This document shows positions 1-11,599 of a stretch of DNA of 64,000 nt, piece after piece (the first letter of the stretch is position 1; the number at the start of each line of letters is the position of its first letter). The DNA lies in assembly GCA_947652115.1 (NCBI GenBank), contig OX393569.1, positions 502,509 through 566,508 on the forward strand, written 5' to 3'. Source of the stretch: Blastomussa wellsi. Lineage: Eukaryota > Cnidaria > Anthozoa > Scleractinia > Plerogyridae. The notes under the pieces are model-generated. The model was not told where the DNA came from and made no database searches. It worked only from the letters and a program-made list of their open reading frames with translations. A program made the position numbers and the translations under genes.

Positions 1-362
1 CATTTTGCTGAAGAAAACTGAACAGATTTATGTCAAAAAAGTTTATATTTGGCGAAATCTGCATGTCATGCGGTTGGTATGGAAATGTCAACAATTGTGG
101 ACACGAAGTTGACACACATCACTGTTTTCTGCAAAGGATCAGAAATGAACAGCTACGGAAAGTTTCAGCATCATAATAAATCGTCTTTTCAAGATTCTGG
201 GAAATCCCAAAGAGACGGGATTGGCATCCACCCTCTCCCCCCTTGTACGTCCGAGGGTTAATCTAGTTTAATGAGTGAGTGCCAGTGAGTGCCGTTGTAC
301 CAAATAGCATGGCTCCGTCACCCATGAGTAAAAACGGACGGACAGCTGTAATGGTGACTTAC

Positions 363-3300
363 ATATTCTAGAACTTGTTTCCACGGTGTCGTTGTACACA
401 TTACGAGCTATGCATTTATAGGTGGCTTGATCTGTAGGTTGAAATTCACCAATCACAAGCTCGCTAGCGAACTCATCTTCGGTGACGATATTAATGACGT
501 GCATGGTGACATCATTCTTGTACCACGTGACTGTCGGTAGAGGCAAGCCTTTGGCAGAACACTTGACTCGGAGCGAAGATCCAATACTCGACACAGTGAT
601 AGAAGAAGACGGCGTTGTGGAGAACACAGGGAGTGCTAGAAAAAAAAAGTTCCGAAAAATTCAGTTTCCCTCCCAATCCGTGACCAACTGCATATATCAA
701 CTGAATCATCGATGTGACAGTTTCATTTTGACTTACCAACTGGCTCCACTTTCAGGAACGTCCCATGAATTATCATTCCATGTTTGTTAGTCACAGTGCA
801 AAGGTAAACTCCGCCATCGCCGTGTTCAGTGTTGTTTATATAAAGACTGTCTTTCTTAACTGTATTGCGCCCCTGGGGGAGTGGTGAGATGGGCGTCCTG
901 TTCCATTTGATTTCAGGGGTAGGGTATCCTACCGCATTACATTTCAATTTGGCTACTTTTCCCAAAAAGCCGATTACTTGCCCTGGAGGAGAGGTGCTGA
1001 ATCTTGGTGGTCCTGTAGATACAGCAAACTGAATGACTTCTAACATCAGATTGATTAGTAACCTCTGATTGAGGTTAGACCAGAAGACAACAGATAAGGG
1101 GCTTAAATTAAATATGCACCTGACTAATTTCTGTCAGTGGAACATTTTATATTAGGCAGTTTAGCATGTTGAGGAGTACGTATGAGAGCCGATCGCGACC
1201 AACCGATCGACCAACCAGACAACTAAATAGCTAGCCAACCAACCGACAGATCAACCAACCAATATTGTTCTAAATAAAATAATATATGTTAACATTCTGA
1301 AATTCTATGTTGATGAGACTCTAATATTCCCACAGTACATAGTTTAATATACTAACTTCCTAATTTCTATATTCTGTGCAGCAGCCTTTTCTCATTATGT
1401 TTTTACAGTAACTGAGAGTGAAACAAACTCACCAAAAACAGTCAGTTTTACATGAACCACTTGAAAACCAAAGAGATTTTCCGCCTTACACGTGATTTTT
1501 CCTTGATCCTCGAAGCGGACTTCCATTATCTCAAACGTTTTCGCGGTGACGTTAAATCGGCTTTGGTTGTCATGGTTTCTTCCTTGTAAAGACCACGTGA
1601 TCTTCGGAATTGGATTTCCGGATATAGAAATATTAAGTGACAGCTTTTCGCCCTCTCTGATTGAGATCAACGGTGGAATCTTGGACGTGAATCTTGGAGG
1701 CGCTGAAAACGACCAGAGAAAGTGTGTGTGATAATACTTTCGGAGAAAGTAAAATTCTGTATACCGTAATTTATATACATGTGAAAAGATTTAGCCAAGC
1801 CAAAAAGCGGAGCTCTCATTGAAAATACTAGCTTATACAACTACGAGAAAGATTCTATAGCAGAAACAAATCAGAATGAATCGTCATCTCCAATCGCAGA
1901 AATCCCGCTAAGCAAAAAAATACTGGAGCGTGCCCTGGTCAGTGGTCAACTTCAGACAACAGCACGTGGCCTCGATGAGCTCGAAACCTGAATCCACGAT
2001 ATGCCTTTGAGTATGGCAGCCATGTTTCGCGTCGTCGTACGTGCTTACATACTACGAAGTTAACGCATACGTAGGACGCGCGCTAGCCATGATCGATTAT
2101 CAATAAAATGAACCGCATGGTTTTCCCAGTGTACGGCTTTTTTATTGATGACTTTTCAAAGAAGCAGCTGGACAGCAACAACTAGCAAACAACAATGACA
2201 ACGGCAAAACATCCTTTCTTCTCACTCACCAAATTTTGTCATCTCTCTTCGAGTGTAAGCCTCTAATCGTTTTGCAAGCTTCTCGATGAATGTTATGTTC
2301 ACATTTGAACTCTTTCCTGGGGACCCTCGAGGTCCTCTTCTCCCAGGTGGCCCAGTTTTACCAGTGGGGCCTGGGCGCCCACGACGTCCACGGGGTCCTT
2401 GTTCTCCGGGTGGGCCCTGAGGGCCTAAAATTTATAACGAATGCCTTTGTATTAGAACGAGTTTCAATCGAGTGTCGTAAACCCAAAACCAATGTAATTA
2501 CTTTGGCCAATCACAAAAGACGGAGACAATTACGTGAACCAATCAAAACTCGATCACTAATTACGCGCTGCCGACACAAAGCCAGCACGGGAAAACATGC
2601 TTAGAAGGTCAGAAACTAGTGGAAATTAATACAAAATCAAACCAAAATGGTAAGGCAGGATTTTTTAAAAAAATATTCATGGATTTTGCAAATTGCAACA
2701 TTGCTTCAAAAAACTGGGAAAATAAAAGAATTGTGTGAAAATGTCAATATTGCATTTGGTCAAACCCGCATGTAATCATGCAGTTGCCAAAGCAATGCTA
2801 AAAATCATGGACACGCCATGCTCACGTGTACATGTACAAGCCCCTGATGAAAATTTTCATTTGTGGCGTATCGTTGAACAGCAACTGGAAGGGTTTATCT
2901 GGTTAAAGTTATGATACTTTTGCTATGATGTTTACAATACAAGGGGTCATTTATGATTAGCGACAAGAACGAAATTTTCAGATCAGCGGGATTCCAACGC
3001 GCATCCCAAGTAATTTTTGCTGTATTTAAATTAACACTATTGAAATCAATCCTTACAGTGAAAATCGGTGTTCAAATTCTATATAAGGAACTTCAAGTGA
3101 TTGATACTCACCTTTCATGCAGACAACTTTGCCAGTTCCGTTCAATGTGTTCCTTACCTTCAGCAAAAAAAATTAATTATTTCCAAAATATCGCGCAGTG
3201 CAGTGTCAATAAAACTCAGTCAGCCATTCTGTTTGTACAGTCGAGAGCTAGCTAGAAAACCTTCAATTAGGTACTCGCTCTCTCGTTCAGGCTGCAATAC

Positions 3301-3685
3301 TGATTAGGACTTCTAGGACTTTTAGGGACGTTTACGAGTTACTATAGCCTACCTGAAAATCGTTTAATAGCGCCTTCTGAATACAGTCAGCGTTTAAGCT
3401 TTTCTTTGTTGCAGTTGTTTTAGACGTCTTTTGACTGAGTCGAGCATGTCCATCATTTCTGCGATCACGAGAATGCTTCTCATTAGTGGCAGCTGTAGAA
3501 GGTAGCAGCTTCTCGGTTCTGTCATTGCTATTGCGGTGAGTGGATAATTCACTTCGAATGGACAACAATTCGCTCTCAAGGTGGTAAATCTTGTACGAGA
3601 GAACCGCAATTGAGAGGATAGTAAAAACAAGATGCAGAATTTGCACGATATTGAGGGATTTTGTGGAAACTTGACTCGCCGCCAT
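363..3685 (-). CDS. Type II membrane collagen-Ig protein, cnidarian ficolin-like (partial, 3' end beyond window)
   Basis: Six coding exons read leftward: 3353-3685, 3112-3157, 2230-2424, 1433-1702, 737-1012 and 363-635. All have GT/AG borders and phases that agree (0, then 1 throughout). Exon 1 (111 aa) has a short cytoplasmic start, one membrane segment at about residues 14-33, then a charged helical stalk, as in type II proteins. Exon 3 encodes about 13 Gly-X-Y triplets followed by a helical linker. Exons 4-6 each encode one Ig domain of 90-92 codons flanked by phase-1 introns, the classic shuffled-domain layout. Ig2 and Ig3 keep both cysteines and the tryptophan; Ig1 keeps W and the second Cys but has Ile where the first Cys is expected. 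TM-collagen-Ig order matches the cnidarian ficolin-like (CniFL) family, which ends in a fibrinogen domain; that domain would lie left of base 363 and is not seen. Lectin or immune recognition is inference. Confidence 0.82.
1190..1262. repeat. Imperfect short repeat of CCAA/CGAC units
   Basis: Repeated short words such as CCAACC, CGACC and CAACCAA follow one another for about 70 bases inside the intron between Ig exons 4 and 5 of the collagen-Ig gene. No function is apparent. Confidence 0.5.
2440..2600. repeat. CCAATCA-rich MITE family, copy 1
   Basis: Shares with four other segments of this window the word order GTGTCGTAAA, then ACTTTGGCCAATCACAAA, a GACAAT block and GCGCGGG-like sequence. 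It lies in the collagen-Ig gene intron upstream of the collagen exon. It is a diverged, partly truncated copy of a short non-autonomous transposon; the superfamily is not determined. Confidence 0.6.
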
Positions 3686-4571
3686 GTTTCGCTCAATCGA
3701 ATCTCAATAGTGATAGAAGAACTGACCCTGTGAACTACGTTTCCCTTAATAACAGTGGCCTGAAGCCAAGATGAAACTCTAGACTCAGCATTACTTTATA
3801 ATGTTTAGACTTCAGATAGGCTCCCTCGAAATACTAGCAGTCAGTGGCCTCCCATAGAGTAAAGGGGGTATCGCATCATCAACGGCGTTGGAAAGTGTAT
3901 TGGACTCAATAACTGTTTTAGACCGAGTATAGAGTATAGAGTTGAAAATAATTTTGCATGGCTCGTGGCAACAAGGTCAGGATAGCAACTATGATATCAG
4001 GGTATTGGGTCGTTTACTATTATTGAGCTGAAAAGGCAGTGTGTCGAGCTCTCTATTCGTGTATGCTTTTTGCTTTTCTTTTTTGTGTGTGCGTGTCCAT
4101 CAGTGAAAATGTACCACCTAATAATACACTAAAATGAACTTTGTGGTTCTCTGTTTTTCTTGCGATTCTCGTTTTCTCGCTTGTCGTCTGGAGCCCCATT
4201 GTTTTTCCGCTTGGGCTGTACTACTTAGAGCTGTGAGAGTGTCTGCACCTAGCCCGGAGCACTGGACCCTGGTTTTTCTCTTAGTCCGTCGATCGTGAAA
4301 CGACGGAAATTCTAGTAGCAAGCTCATCACGCGGCTCGTCTCGTCATATCACCCCCAAATTGAAACAGTGCTTTTTTGCTCAGAATAGACCCCAAATAAA
4401 ATTAATCCTACTGAGAAACTCCCATGCTATCCTTCAAACCCCTTACCATTAGGGGTAGGGCTAGAGTTAGGGTCAGTAGAGCTCTCCTTACCCCCCCCCC
4501 CCCCCACCCCATCCCCAATGCGTACTTCTCGTTTTGATCGATTGAATGGAATTGTGGGATAGGCATTCAAG
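3686..4571. promoter_or_regulatory. Intergenic region between divergent genes, likely containing two promoters
   Basis: This 886-bp stretch separates the start codons of the minus-strand collagen-Ig gene and the plus-strand propeller gene, so both promoters should lie in or near it. A run of about 15 C occurs near 4492-4506. I see no clear TATA box or other defined element. An internal open frame at 4118-4330 (minus) has no recognisable content. Confidence 0.45.
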
Positions 4572-7500
4572 ATGGCGGACACAACACTTGATTCACGATT
4601 CTTTTTCGTCTATTTTACGTGGTTTCTTTCAAATTGGTAAGGTTGTAGATTCACAGATTTCAATGATATAAGATTTAGCCAGCAATTCATAATTTACAAT
4701 ATCCATGACTAAGCTGCTGGCTTATGTCCCATACTGATGGCTCGCGGCGAAATAGAATGGAAAACCTGGTGGATATTCAAGGCTTACAATTGATCAAATC
4801 TAGAAATCGATCATTACAGACAGTACTCAGATTTGTTTTTGCAAATACACATATCAGGTTTTAATGAGTCTTTGAGCTGCTTACCAAGAATTTAATTAGG
4901 TAAGACAAAATGTTTCGACTTCTTGGACAAGATTGGTGCCAACCGTAGGGGAGGGGGGAGGGGAAAGGTGTGGAATGGGGTGTTGTGGCCACTCATTATT
5001 CCTGAAGAAAATGTTTCTCTGGATATCCATATGGTCCTATTTCTATAGCAGGAAGAGACTACATGAGAGTAAATTGCCAGCCACCCTCGGTATATATCCT
5101 AAAAAAGAAAGCCAACTCTCTCTTGTACAGTGCTACACACTCAACCATTGCCCACTTGACAACTTGCTGACAACTTTTTGCTGGCTTTGTACTGATCAGT
5201 CAAAATGGGGAGCTGTTGTAGCTAGCATGGCTGTGATGTTCAAGGTGGCTTACTACAGTTTTTACCACTTGTCATGAGCATACTACCATTTTTTGTCTGA
5301 CATTGATATCGCTTGTGTAGACAAAAATTGCATTTAGCAACTCTGAAAAGAAATGTGAACAAGTTTCAGCAATTTGTAGTGTATGCCCATATTTGGGATT
5401 TCCTTATTTGGGTAGGACCATGTGCTTGAGAGAGGGACGCCATCTTGAAAAGGACGATTAAAGACGTTGTGTTCATAAATCGTGTCCTGGTTTAATCCGT
5501 AAACGCTACACAATTCAGTAGCATTACAATCAAAACAGCTCAAGTATTCCTGCCAAGGGTGAATTATGAATCTCAAATTTGATTTCATTGCTGGTTTCAA
5601 TAATTTGCTCTTGAAATGAAGAATTGGAACGAGAGTCAGTTTAAAACTCTAAGGTTGATTGGAATGTTGTCACACATGATCAAAACCGACCAATCACAAG
5701 CAATGGCATAAACTACTTGAGTCTTACAGCCAATACTATCACAGCCATTTAACTGACCAGTCAGTTTTCATGAACCAGACTGGCAAACAACTCCTCACAT
5801 GACTCTGTTGATGACTTCCACTCAGTTTGTCGGAACAACCATCACTGTACAGTTTTTGTCAGGACTACCCTCACCCAGATGATCAAACTACATGATCAGA
5901 CATTTATGCTGTTCAATGTTTATTTCAGTTGCTCTGTAGGTCCTCAAGAAATTCCACTTCCTGATACATTCTTAAATCCCTCATTTCAAGTAGCACACTA
6001 TTTATGGTAGGTTGGAATTTGTTTTTGTTTGTATCTTTATCATCATGTATGACTGTGTCGCACAAAGACTGGAAACTACCCAATAAACTTAAATTAAATT
6101 TATGTTTAATTCAAAAGAAAAACTAAATTTTTCCGAACATTTTAGGGAAGGAAAAACAAGTCAAATAATTAAAGAACTTGAAAAGGTACACAAGCCCTCA
6201 TACATTTTGGCAACACCACAACACACTTTATACATATCAAGGTAAGAGTACACGACAATATGGCTCTTTTCACCCCAACCCCCCCCCTTCCCACCATCAC
6301 CGTAAAGCATTGTTAGCACTCTCCTTCCTGTCAGGCCAGGGATATTTGACAACTGGTGTTGGAGACTGGGCTGGTTATGTTGTAGCACTTCACTAACATC
6401 TCTGAATTTTATTTTCTTTTATGCAATTGTGTTTTATTAACAGCTTTTTACTTGATCAGGTAAGCTACCTTTTTTGATCCTTATATCATCTTTCCAATCT
6501 TGATTCTCACTTAATTCACTCTCTGTTATAATAAATTCCTTAGAATCACAAGCAGATGATACATGATGTTCACATAGAGCCTGGCATCACTTTGTGCACA
6601 TTGTAGGCCTACAAAATCCTAGCAACCTACCTGTAGTAAAATTATTGAGAGGATTTCATGAATGGAAAAAAGGAAAGAACTTTTGAGTATTAAATATGCT
6701 ATAAATTCTTTATTGTGCAGGTTTTGTATGTGTCAGATACCAGACAAAAAGGAAGTCCAGCTGTGACGTTTACTCAGGGCCATGGGCTTGATGGTCCATG
6801 GGGAATGGTTGCTGGTAAGAAACTCTGTCTGACCGACTTTGTAAATGTACTAATTTTGCGTGCAACTTGCAAATTAAACATTATCAGCGAAGACACAAGA
6901 AAGGTTGAGTTTGGAAGTCTGCTTGAAGTTATCCATTCCTAGTATGCAGCCTAACAGGAAGTTAAGTTTTGAATGTGTTAATTGTAACCTATCTGCAGCT
7001 TACAACTTTGCAAATCAGTGCACTAGCTTTATTCTGGCATTCTGCCTCACACAGTGCATTCAAAGAGCTTTAAATTTTTCATGTACATGCATATCAGTAA
7101 CTGAATGAATTGTTTTATCTGAAGATTCAGAAATTATTAACACAACTTTGTGATTTTATTTCACTAGACGACAAATACCTTTATGTAGCAAGTTTTACTA
7201 CAGATCAGATCCACAAGTATGACTTAAACACAAGGAGGTAACAGATGACCTTAATTAATACTTAATATATTAACTAGCCTATGTAGCAGTTATTTGTTAG
7301 CAGTAACTCTAAATTAGCTCACTGTACATGTAGTAATACAACATTTGTTTGGAGGAGTAGTGATGGTGCAGTGGTGAGAGCACTTGCCTCTCATCCATGT
7401 GGATTGGGTTCCATTCCTGTATCCGGTGTCCTATGTGGCTTGAGTTTGTTGTTGGTTCTTGTCCTTGTTCCAAGGGTTTTCTCTGTGTTCTCCAATTTTC

Positions 7501-8091
7501 CTCCCTCCACAAAAACAAACACTTCCAAATTCAAATTAGATCTGGAATACACGGGCCCCCCAAGCTTATAGCATCAAATACTGCCGTGCCTAAGTAAATA
7601 AAGGAAAGTTTCTGTTTGTAGCTTTGTAGGTGCTTTTGGTAATGAAAGCTATCTTGATTGTCCAGAGGGAATGGCTATTAGTCCTAACAACACACTCTAC
7701 GTGGCAAGCTTTCTGGATGATAAAGTTGTAAAATTCTCAATCCCTGATGGAGCGTATCTTGGAGTGGTGAGTATACTAACAGGCAAACAATCTGGGCAGA
7801 TCCCTGTTTTTAATAGTTCTGTCGCATTTAAAATGACCATTATCAGGGATTTCAAAATGTTTTGAAGTAGGTGTCATCGACTGGTAGAGCAGGCGGCTGT
7901 TATAAGTGAGCTTTTTGGTCACAAGCTGATTGCTATGACCAGAGTAGCCGGCGGCATAATAGTCAAGTAGCCGGTGGAACTCCGGCACCTGCCGCCTTGT
8001 TTTGAAACCCCTGCATTATTGTTCTATTCTCTTTACAGTGGCCAATTGACATTATCAACCCAGTTGATAAAACCAAATTATATTGTTATAC

Positions 8092-8136
<45 letters not shown>

Positions 8137-10853
8137 CTATTCTAAAATAGTTGAGTGGTACTCGAGTATTTTAAACTAACTAGAATAAAAATTAAACATT
8201 TTACAGTCGTATGTTTGATATTTGGCAGGTTGCTGATAAAAGCCATGGCCTAAAGGGGTATGGATACTTTCCTGCACTATTTCTGTTTATCATACGTACT
8301 GCACACTAAACACTGACAGACCGAGTATTTCTGCGAACTTGAAATTGAAGCTCAGTGTTTTTAATCAAAACCTATACAATGGAGTAAACGGTCTGTACCT
8401 GTTATTTATTACGTTTTAAAAATGCTGTTTGATTTTCAGGCCTGAAGATGTTGCATTCCTAGAAGATGGTACCCTGCTCATCTGCAGCCATTACACAGAT
8501 GTCGTGCTAAAATTTAACTCTTCTTCTGGTCAGTGTAACAGCTAGATTAATACATTCTGTGTTGTGGTTTGGATCTTATACGTGCATAGCAAGTGCACTA
8601 ATAAGCACGTTAGCTTGTGCAGGTTACTAACCAAGCCCTCCTGTATTGTACTGTAGGTGAACAGCTTGGCGTCTTTGCTAGAGTGGATAAGCCTGTCGGT
8701 TTGACTGTTGGTTCAGATGGGTGAGTCCCCAAGTGAGTTCCTTGTCTCCTTTCCTCTCCTGCCTCAGAATTCCCCACTGACCCGCCTCGCCTTGGTCCCT
8801 TTAGCCTTGGTCCCTTGTTGGTTTGAATCCATTTAAGTGCCAGCGTGGTCGTATTGGCCGGTCCTATTTTGACGCACTTTCTTTTCTCAATTACAGCAAC
8901 GTTTATGTTACAAGCTACGTCTCTAACAGCATCCTTCGATTTGATGGGCGATCAGGTAGTATATTCAATTTAACAAAAGTCGGAAAATTACTCTTCAGAA
9001 AAATTTTCTTAGCAGGTCCTGTAGTAAGTCTAGTAAGTGTAAAACCGCATCAGTGGCGCGTGACCGTGAAAGCGCCAAGAAAAATAGGCCTGTGGTGGCA
9101 CATCAGAAAATGCGCTAATCGTGTAGGTTCACAGTTAACGTTTTATTGGTGAATACGCAACATCAACTTGCAACAGTAATAAAAGTAGAGTTCTTTTGCT
9201 GGTAACGAACCAGATATATAATTTCGTCGCTATGAGACCTATCAGTTGTGGCGTCCAGGGCTATGTACATTCTGTACGTATCCTTGGACTGAACTGGCGA
9301 ACAAATCACTGCGTAATGGGAATTCGCAAGATGCTCAACAAGTTTGAGAACGATATTGACGCGACTAACTGGAGACTCAAGCTGGTGTTGTTTTACAGAA
9401 ACCTCATTTTCTGAGACCTCTGTCCCGAGAGTCGGCGCTGATCTCAGCGTTTCTGCTTTAGCCCTAAGAGCAGGACTAGAAACTATCGGACAGTTCAACT
9501 GATCAAATAACACTTGTGGATTGATGTTTTCACTTTGGATATTGTGATTGTCTCAGGTAATTTCATCGACGTTTATGCAGCGGGTGGTGGCCTTGAAGGA
9601 CCTTCTAGCGTCAGGTATTGTAATTTTAAGAGAGTTTCGCTTACAGACAACTAGACTAAAAAGATAGACCCAAACAGTGAACAACAAAGCTTGCAAAGTG
9701 TCGAGCCTCGCATTGATCAAACACTGATTTTGATTTTTGTCTTGCATAGTTTTGCTGATTTCCGAACACTGTACGCAGCCAGTTATGACAGCGACAGAGT
9801 TGTGTTGTACAACAGCACGTCGGGACTCACCTACACGCTCCCAGGAAAACGAAACGAGCATCCGGGAGACGGTATGTCAACGCTGTTTTGTCTATCACAC
9901 GTTTAACCCCAAGTGTAGGATAAAGACAACGACCAGTCCATTTCAACTCCCATAAGTCGCTGCACCCACAATGCTTCCGCCTTCTATGTGCGCCCGTTTT
10001 ATGAAAATGTCATTTTCAACTGATAGATTCTTTTATTCCTTTTCAGGTTCTTTTAGGAATGTAACACTTAACAGATAACGCTTATTTTAAATGATGATTC
10101 TTGATAAATTTCTTAGGAATCTTTCCGAGTTGTCAGATTTCATTATTGGTACAGGCTGTACATGTACCTTTTACGCGTACCACATTTGCTGCGAGGGAGA
10201 GATGTACATACAAAATAAAAATGAAAAATCTTCTCTGAAGTTTTTGTTTTTCTCTCTCCTCGCCCCCAAGTCAACCCAATCCCGAGAGGGGAGGGGAAAA
10301 GTATTAGTTTAGTACATGCTTTATCTCAGTAAAGTAAACATTGCGCAAACGCGCTATTTACCATTGATCAAAATTAGTCGCACGGCAATACAGAAACATG
10401 CAATCATGTAGTAGTACCAAATAATATGGAATGCTGAATGATATTAACTGGTACAATTAGTGAGGACGTTTGTACTCATTATCACCTTGCAGCCTCACCG
10501 TCGGAATTCCAAGATATCGAGGGCCAAACATTGTTTCACTACAAGCGTTAGCCTTATTCTAGCTTGCGCAAAGATGGAGGCTAGCGCACAACTGTCAATT
10601 GTTTCAATTTTCTTCTCCATGGTCCGCGCGGTGGACGCTTGTACCATTTCTCATCGCTTTCGCGGTCGTACCGACACATGCAACCCCAACATACCGCGTA
10701 ACAATAACAATTGATGTGCAAGAGTTTTTGTTTTATTATTTATTCCACTCATTTGAAAATACCTAAATAATTCAGTATTCCATCATGACATATTGAGATG
10801 CTTTATTTACTGCAGGTTTCTACTGCTCCTTGGTACCACGTGCACTGCAGTGA
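4572..10853 (+). CDS. NHL/streptogramin-lyase-like beta-propeller protein, 12 exons
   Basis: Exons: 4572-4636, 6444-6459, 6721-6814, 7168-7237, 7622-7766, 8229-8257, 8440-8528, 8657-8720, 8897-8955, 9557-9614, 9750-9871 and 10816-10853. All phases agree and the total is 849 nt (282 aa). The N terminus is hydrophobic (Phe/Trp/Leu-rich, about residues 10-26), suggesting a signal peptide or anchor. The rest is built of repeats of the form LYVxSxxxxxIxxYD plus GLxGPxG loops (YVSDT, YVASF twice, YVTSY, YAASY), typical of NHL and Vgb-like six-blade propellers. Exon 2 is a 16-nt microexon needed to join phase 2 to phase 0. The last exon (GF..SLVPRALQ-stop) is the least certain: if intron 11 were retained, the frame would stop at 9906 instead. 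A polyadenylation signal follows at 11136. The ligand or reaction is unknown. Confidence 0.78.
7355..7590 (+). repeat. tRNA-derived SINE in propeller-gene intron 4
   Basis: A polymerase III A-box-like segment (TGGTGCAGTGG, near 7364) is followed by a B-box-like segment (GGTTCCATTCC, near 7407) and a T- and C-rich body. This layout is typical of short tRNA-derived elements and sits inside an intron. The family assignment was not tested. Confidence 0.55.
7844..8013. mobile_element. MITE with CAGGG termini and 6-bp target duplication
   Basis: The left end CAGGGATTTCAAAA and the right end TTTTGAAACCCCTG are inverted copies. CATTAT occurs directly outside each end (7838-7843 and 8014-8019). The interior carries AGCCGGCGGC-like words also seen in the element at 44430-44651. 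Termini starting CAGGG suggest hAT, but hAT normally duplicates 8 bp, so the superfamily is open. Confidence 0.72.
8035..8140 (+). mobile_element. Penelope-like element terminal repeat fragment
   Basis: The segment with CATTATCAACCCAGTTGATA, followed by AAACCAAATTATATTG and then CTTCCCACCGACGCAGCACC, also occurs near 40013-40098 (inverted) and in part at 40310-40347. It is the end of a longer repeat with its adjoining body sequence, without the ribozyme part. It lies in intron 5 of the propeller gene. Confidence 0.6.
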
Positions 10854-11135
10854 ATTTTTCTATACCAGTAACCGATTTGTTAACACAAGCTGGGAAACAT
10901 CCCAAAACCTGGCTAATTTTGGTCATAGTTACTAATCGGCTAAAAAGAAATGGACGATGCGTTCAACCAAATCTATAAAGTAACGCAGTTTTTAACCGAT
11001 CATGAGCAAAATCAATCGCGATACCGGCGCACCATCTTGCAGTGGCGACCAGTTCTCTGATAGAAGAAAAATTGAGGGCCGTAAGTAGTGTCAATGGCGT
11101 CGGTACTTATTTACTCGATAACCATCAGAGCAATT

Positions 11136-11141
11136 AATAAA
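11136..11141 (+). terminator. Candidate polyadenylation signal AATAAA for the propeller gene
   Basis: AATAAA lies 283 bases past the inferred stop codon at 10853. It supports, but does not prove, that the transcript ends shortly downstream. Confidence 0.4.
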
Positions 11142-11284
11142 ATGAGACAAGTGAATGCATCGGGTGATAAAAACTGCGAGTTTGCACTGGAATGATTCCG
11201 ATCTCTGATTCCTGGTGCCTCGACCTCCATATAAGGGTAACCTTGAAGAAATCAACGTGGTTCGCATTACTTATTTTGCACCTC

Positions 11285-11443
11285 TCAGTGCATGATGGCC
11301 CAGCCATCGTTAAGGATCGTCTGAGTGGCCCTGTTCAACAAGCTCATTCGGATCGGACTGAATCTCTGCACAAACTGGTGCCTCCATGGGTCCAGGAACA
11401 TCAGGGTTATTCTGAGCCACTTGTTTGTATGTGTGTGCGGCGG
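11285..11443 (-). other. Candidate alternative last exon for the minus-strand GPCR
   Basis: A strong acceptor (pyrimidine run ending TTTTAG, just above 11443) opens two frames. In phase 0, which matches the donor of the GPCR first exon at 20149, it encodes 52 residues including RITLMFLDPW before a stop at 11285; LDPW is the TM7 motif of prostanoid receptors. In another frame it encodes a polar 44-residue tail ending at 11310. The phase-0 peptide is too short and too polar after LDPW to form a full TM7, so this is weak and may be chance. Confidence 0.25.
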
Positions 11444-11599
11444 CTAAAACGAAAAAAAGAAGTTCCCATACATTGTAAATTAAATGGTATAGGTTACCAG
11501 CTCTCATACTTTGATGGGAAAGCACAACCATCTTTATCAGCTCCTGCTACAGCAGTGGTATCAAACAAGTGCTCAATCTTTGGTCCACAATAACTAACT

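Noticed and set aside
100..128. Possible next exon of the collagen-Ig gene (acceptor TTTGCAG before 128)
   Set aside because: Joining in the required phase creates an immediate stop (T plus AA), and the frame has another stop soon after. More likely the true next exon lies outside the window.
11192..11593. 133-residue plus-strand frame as a gene
   Set aside because: No homology that I recognise, no supporting splice sites, and the stronger signal there is a minus-strand acceptor.
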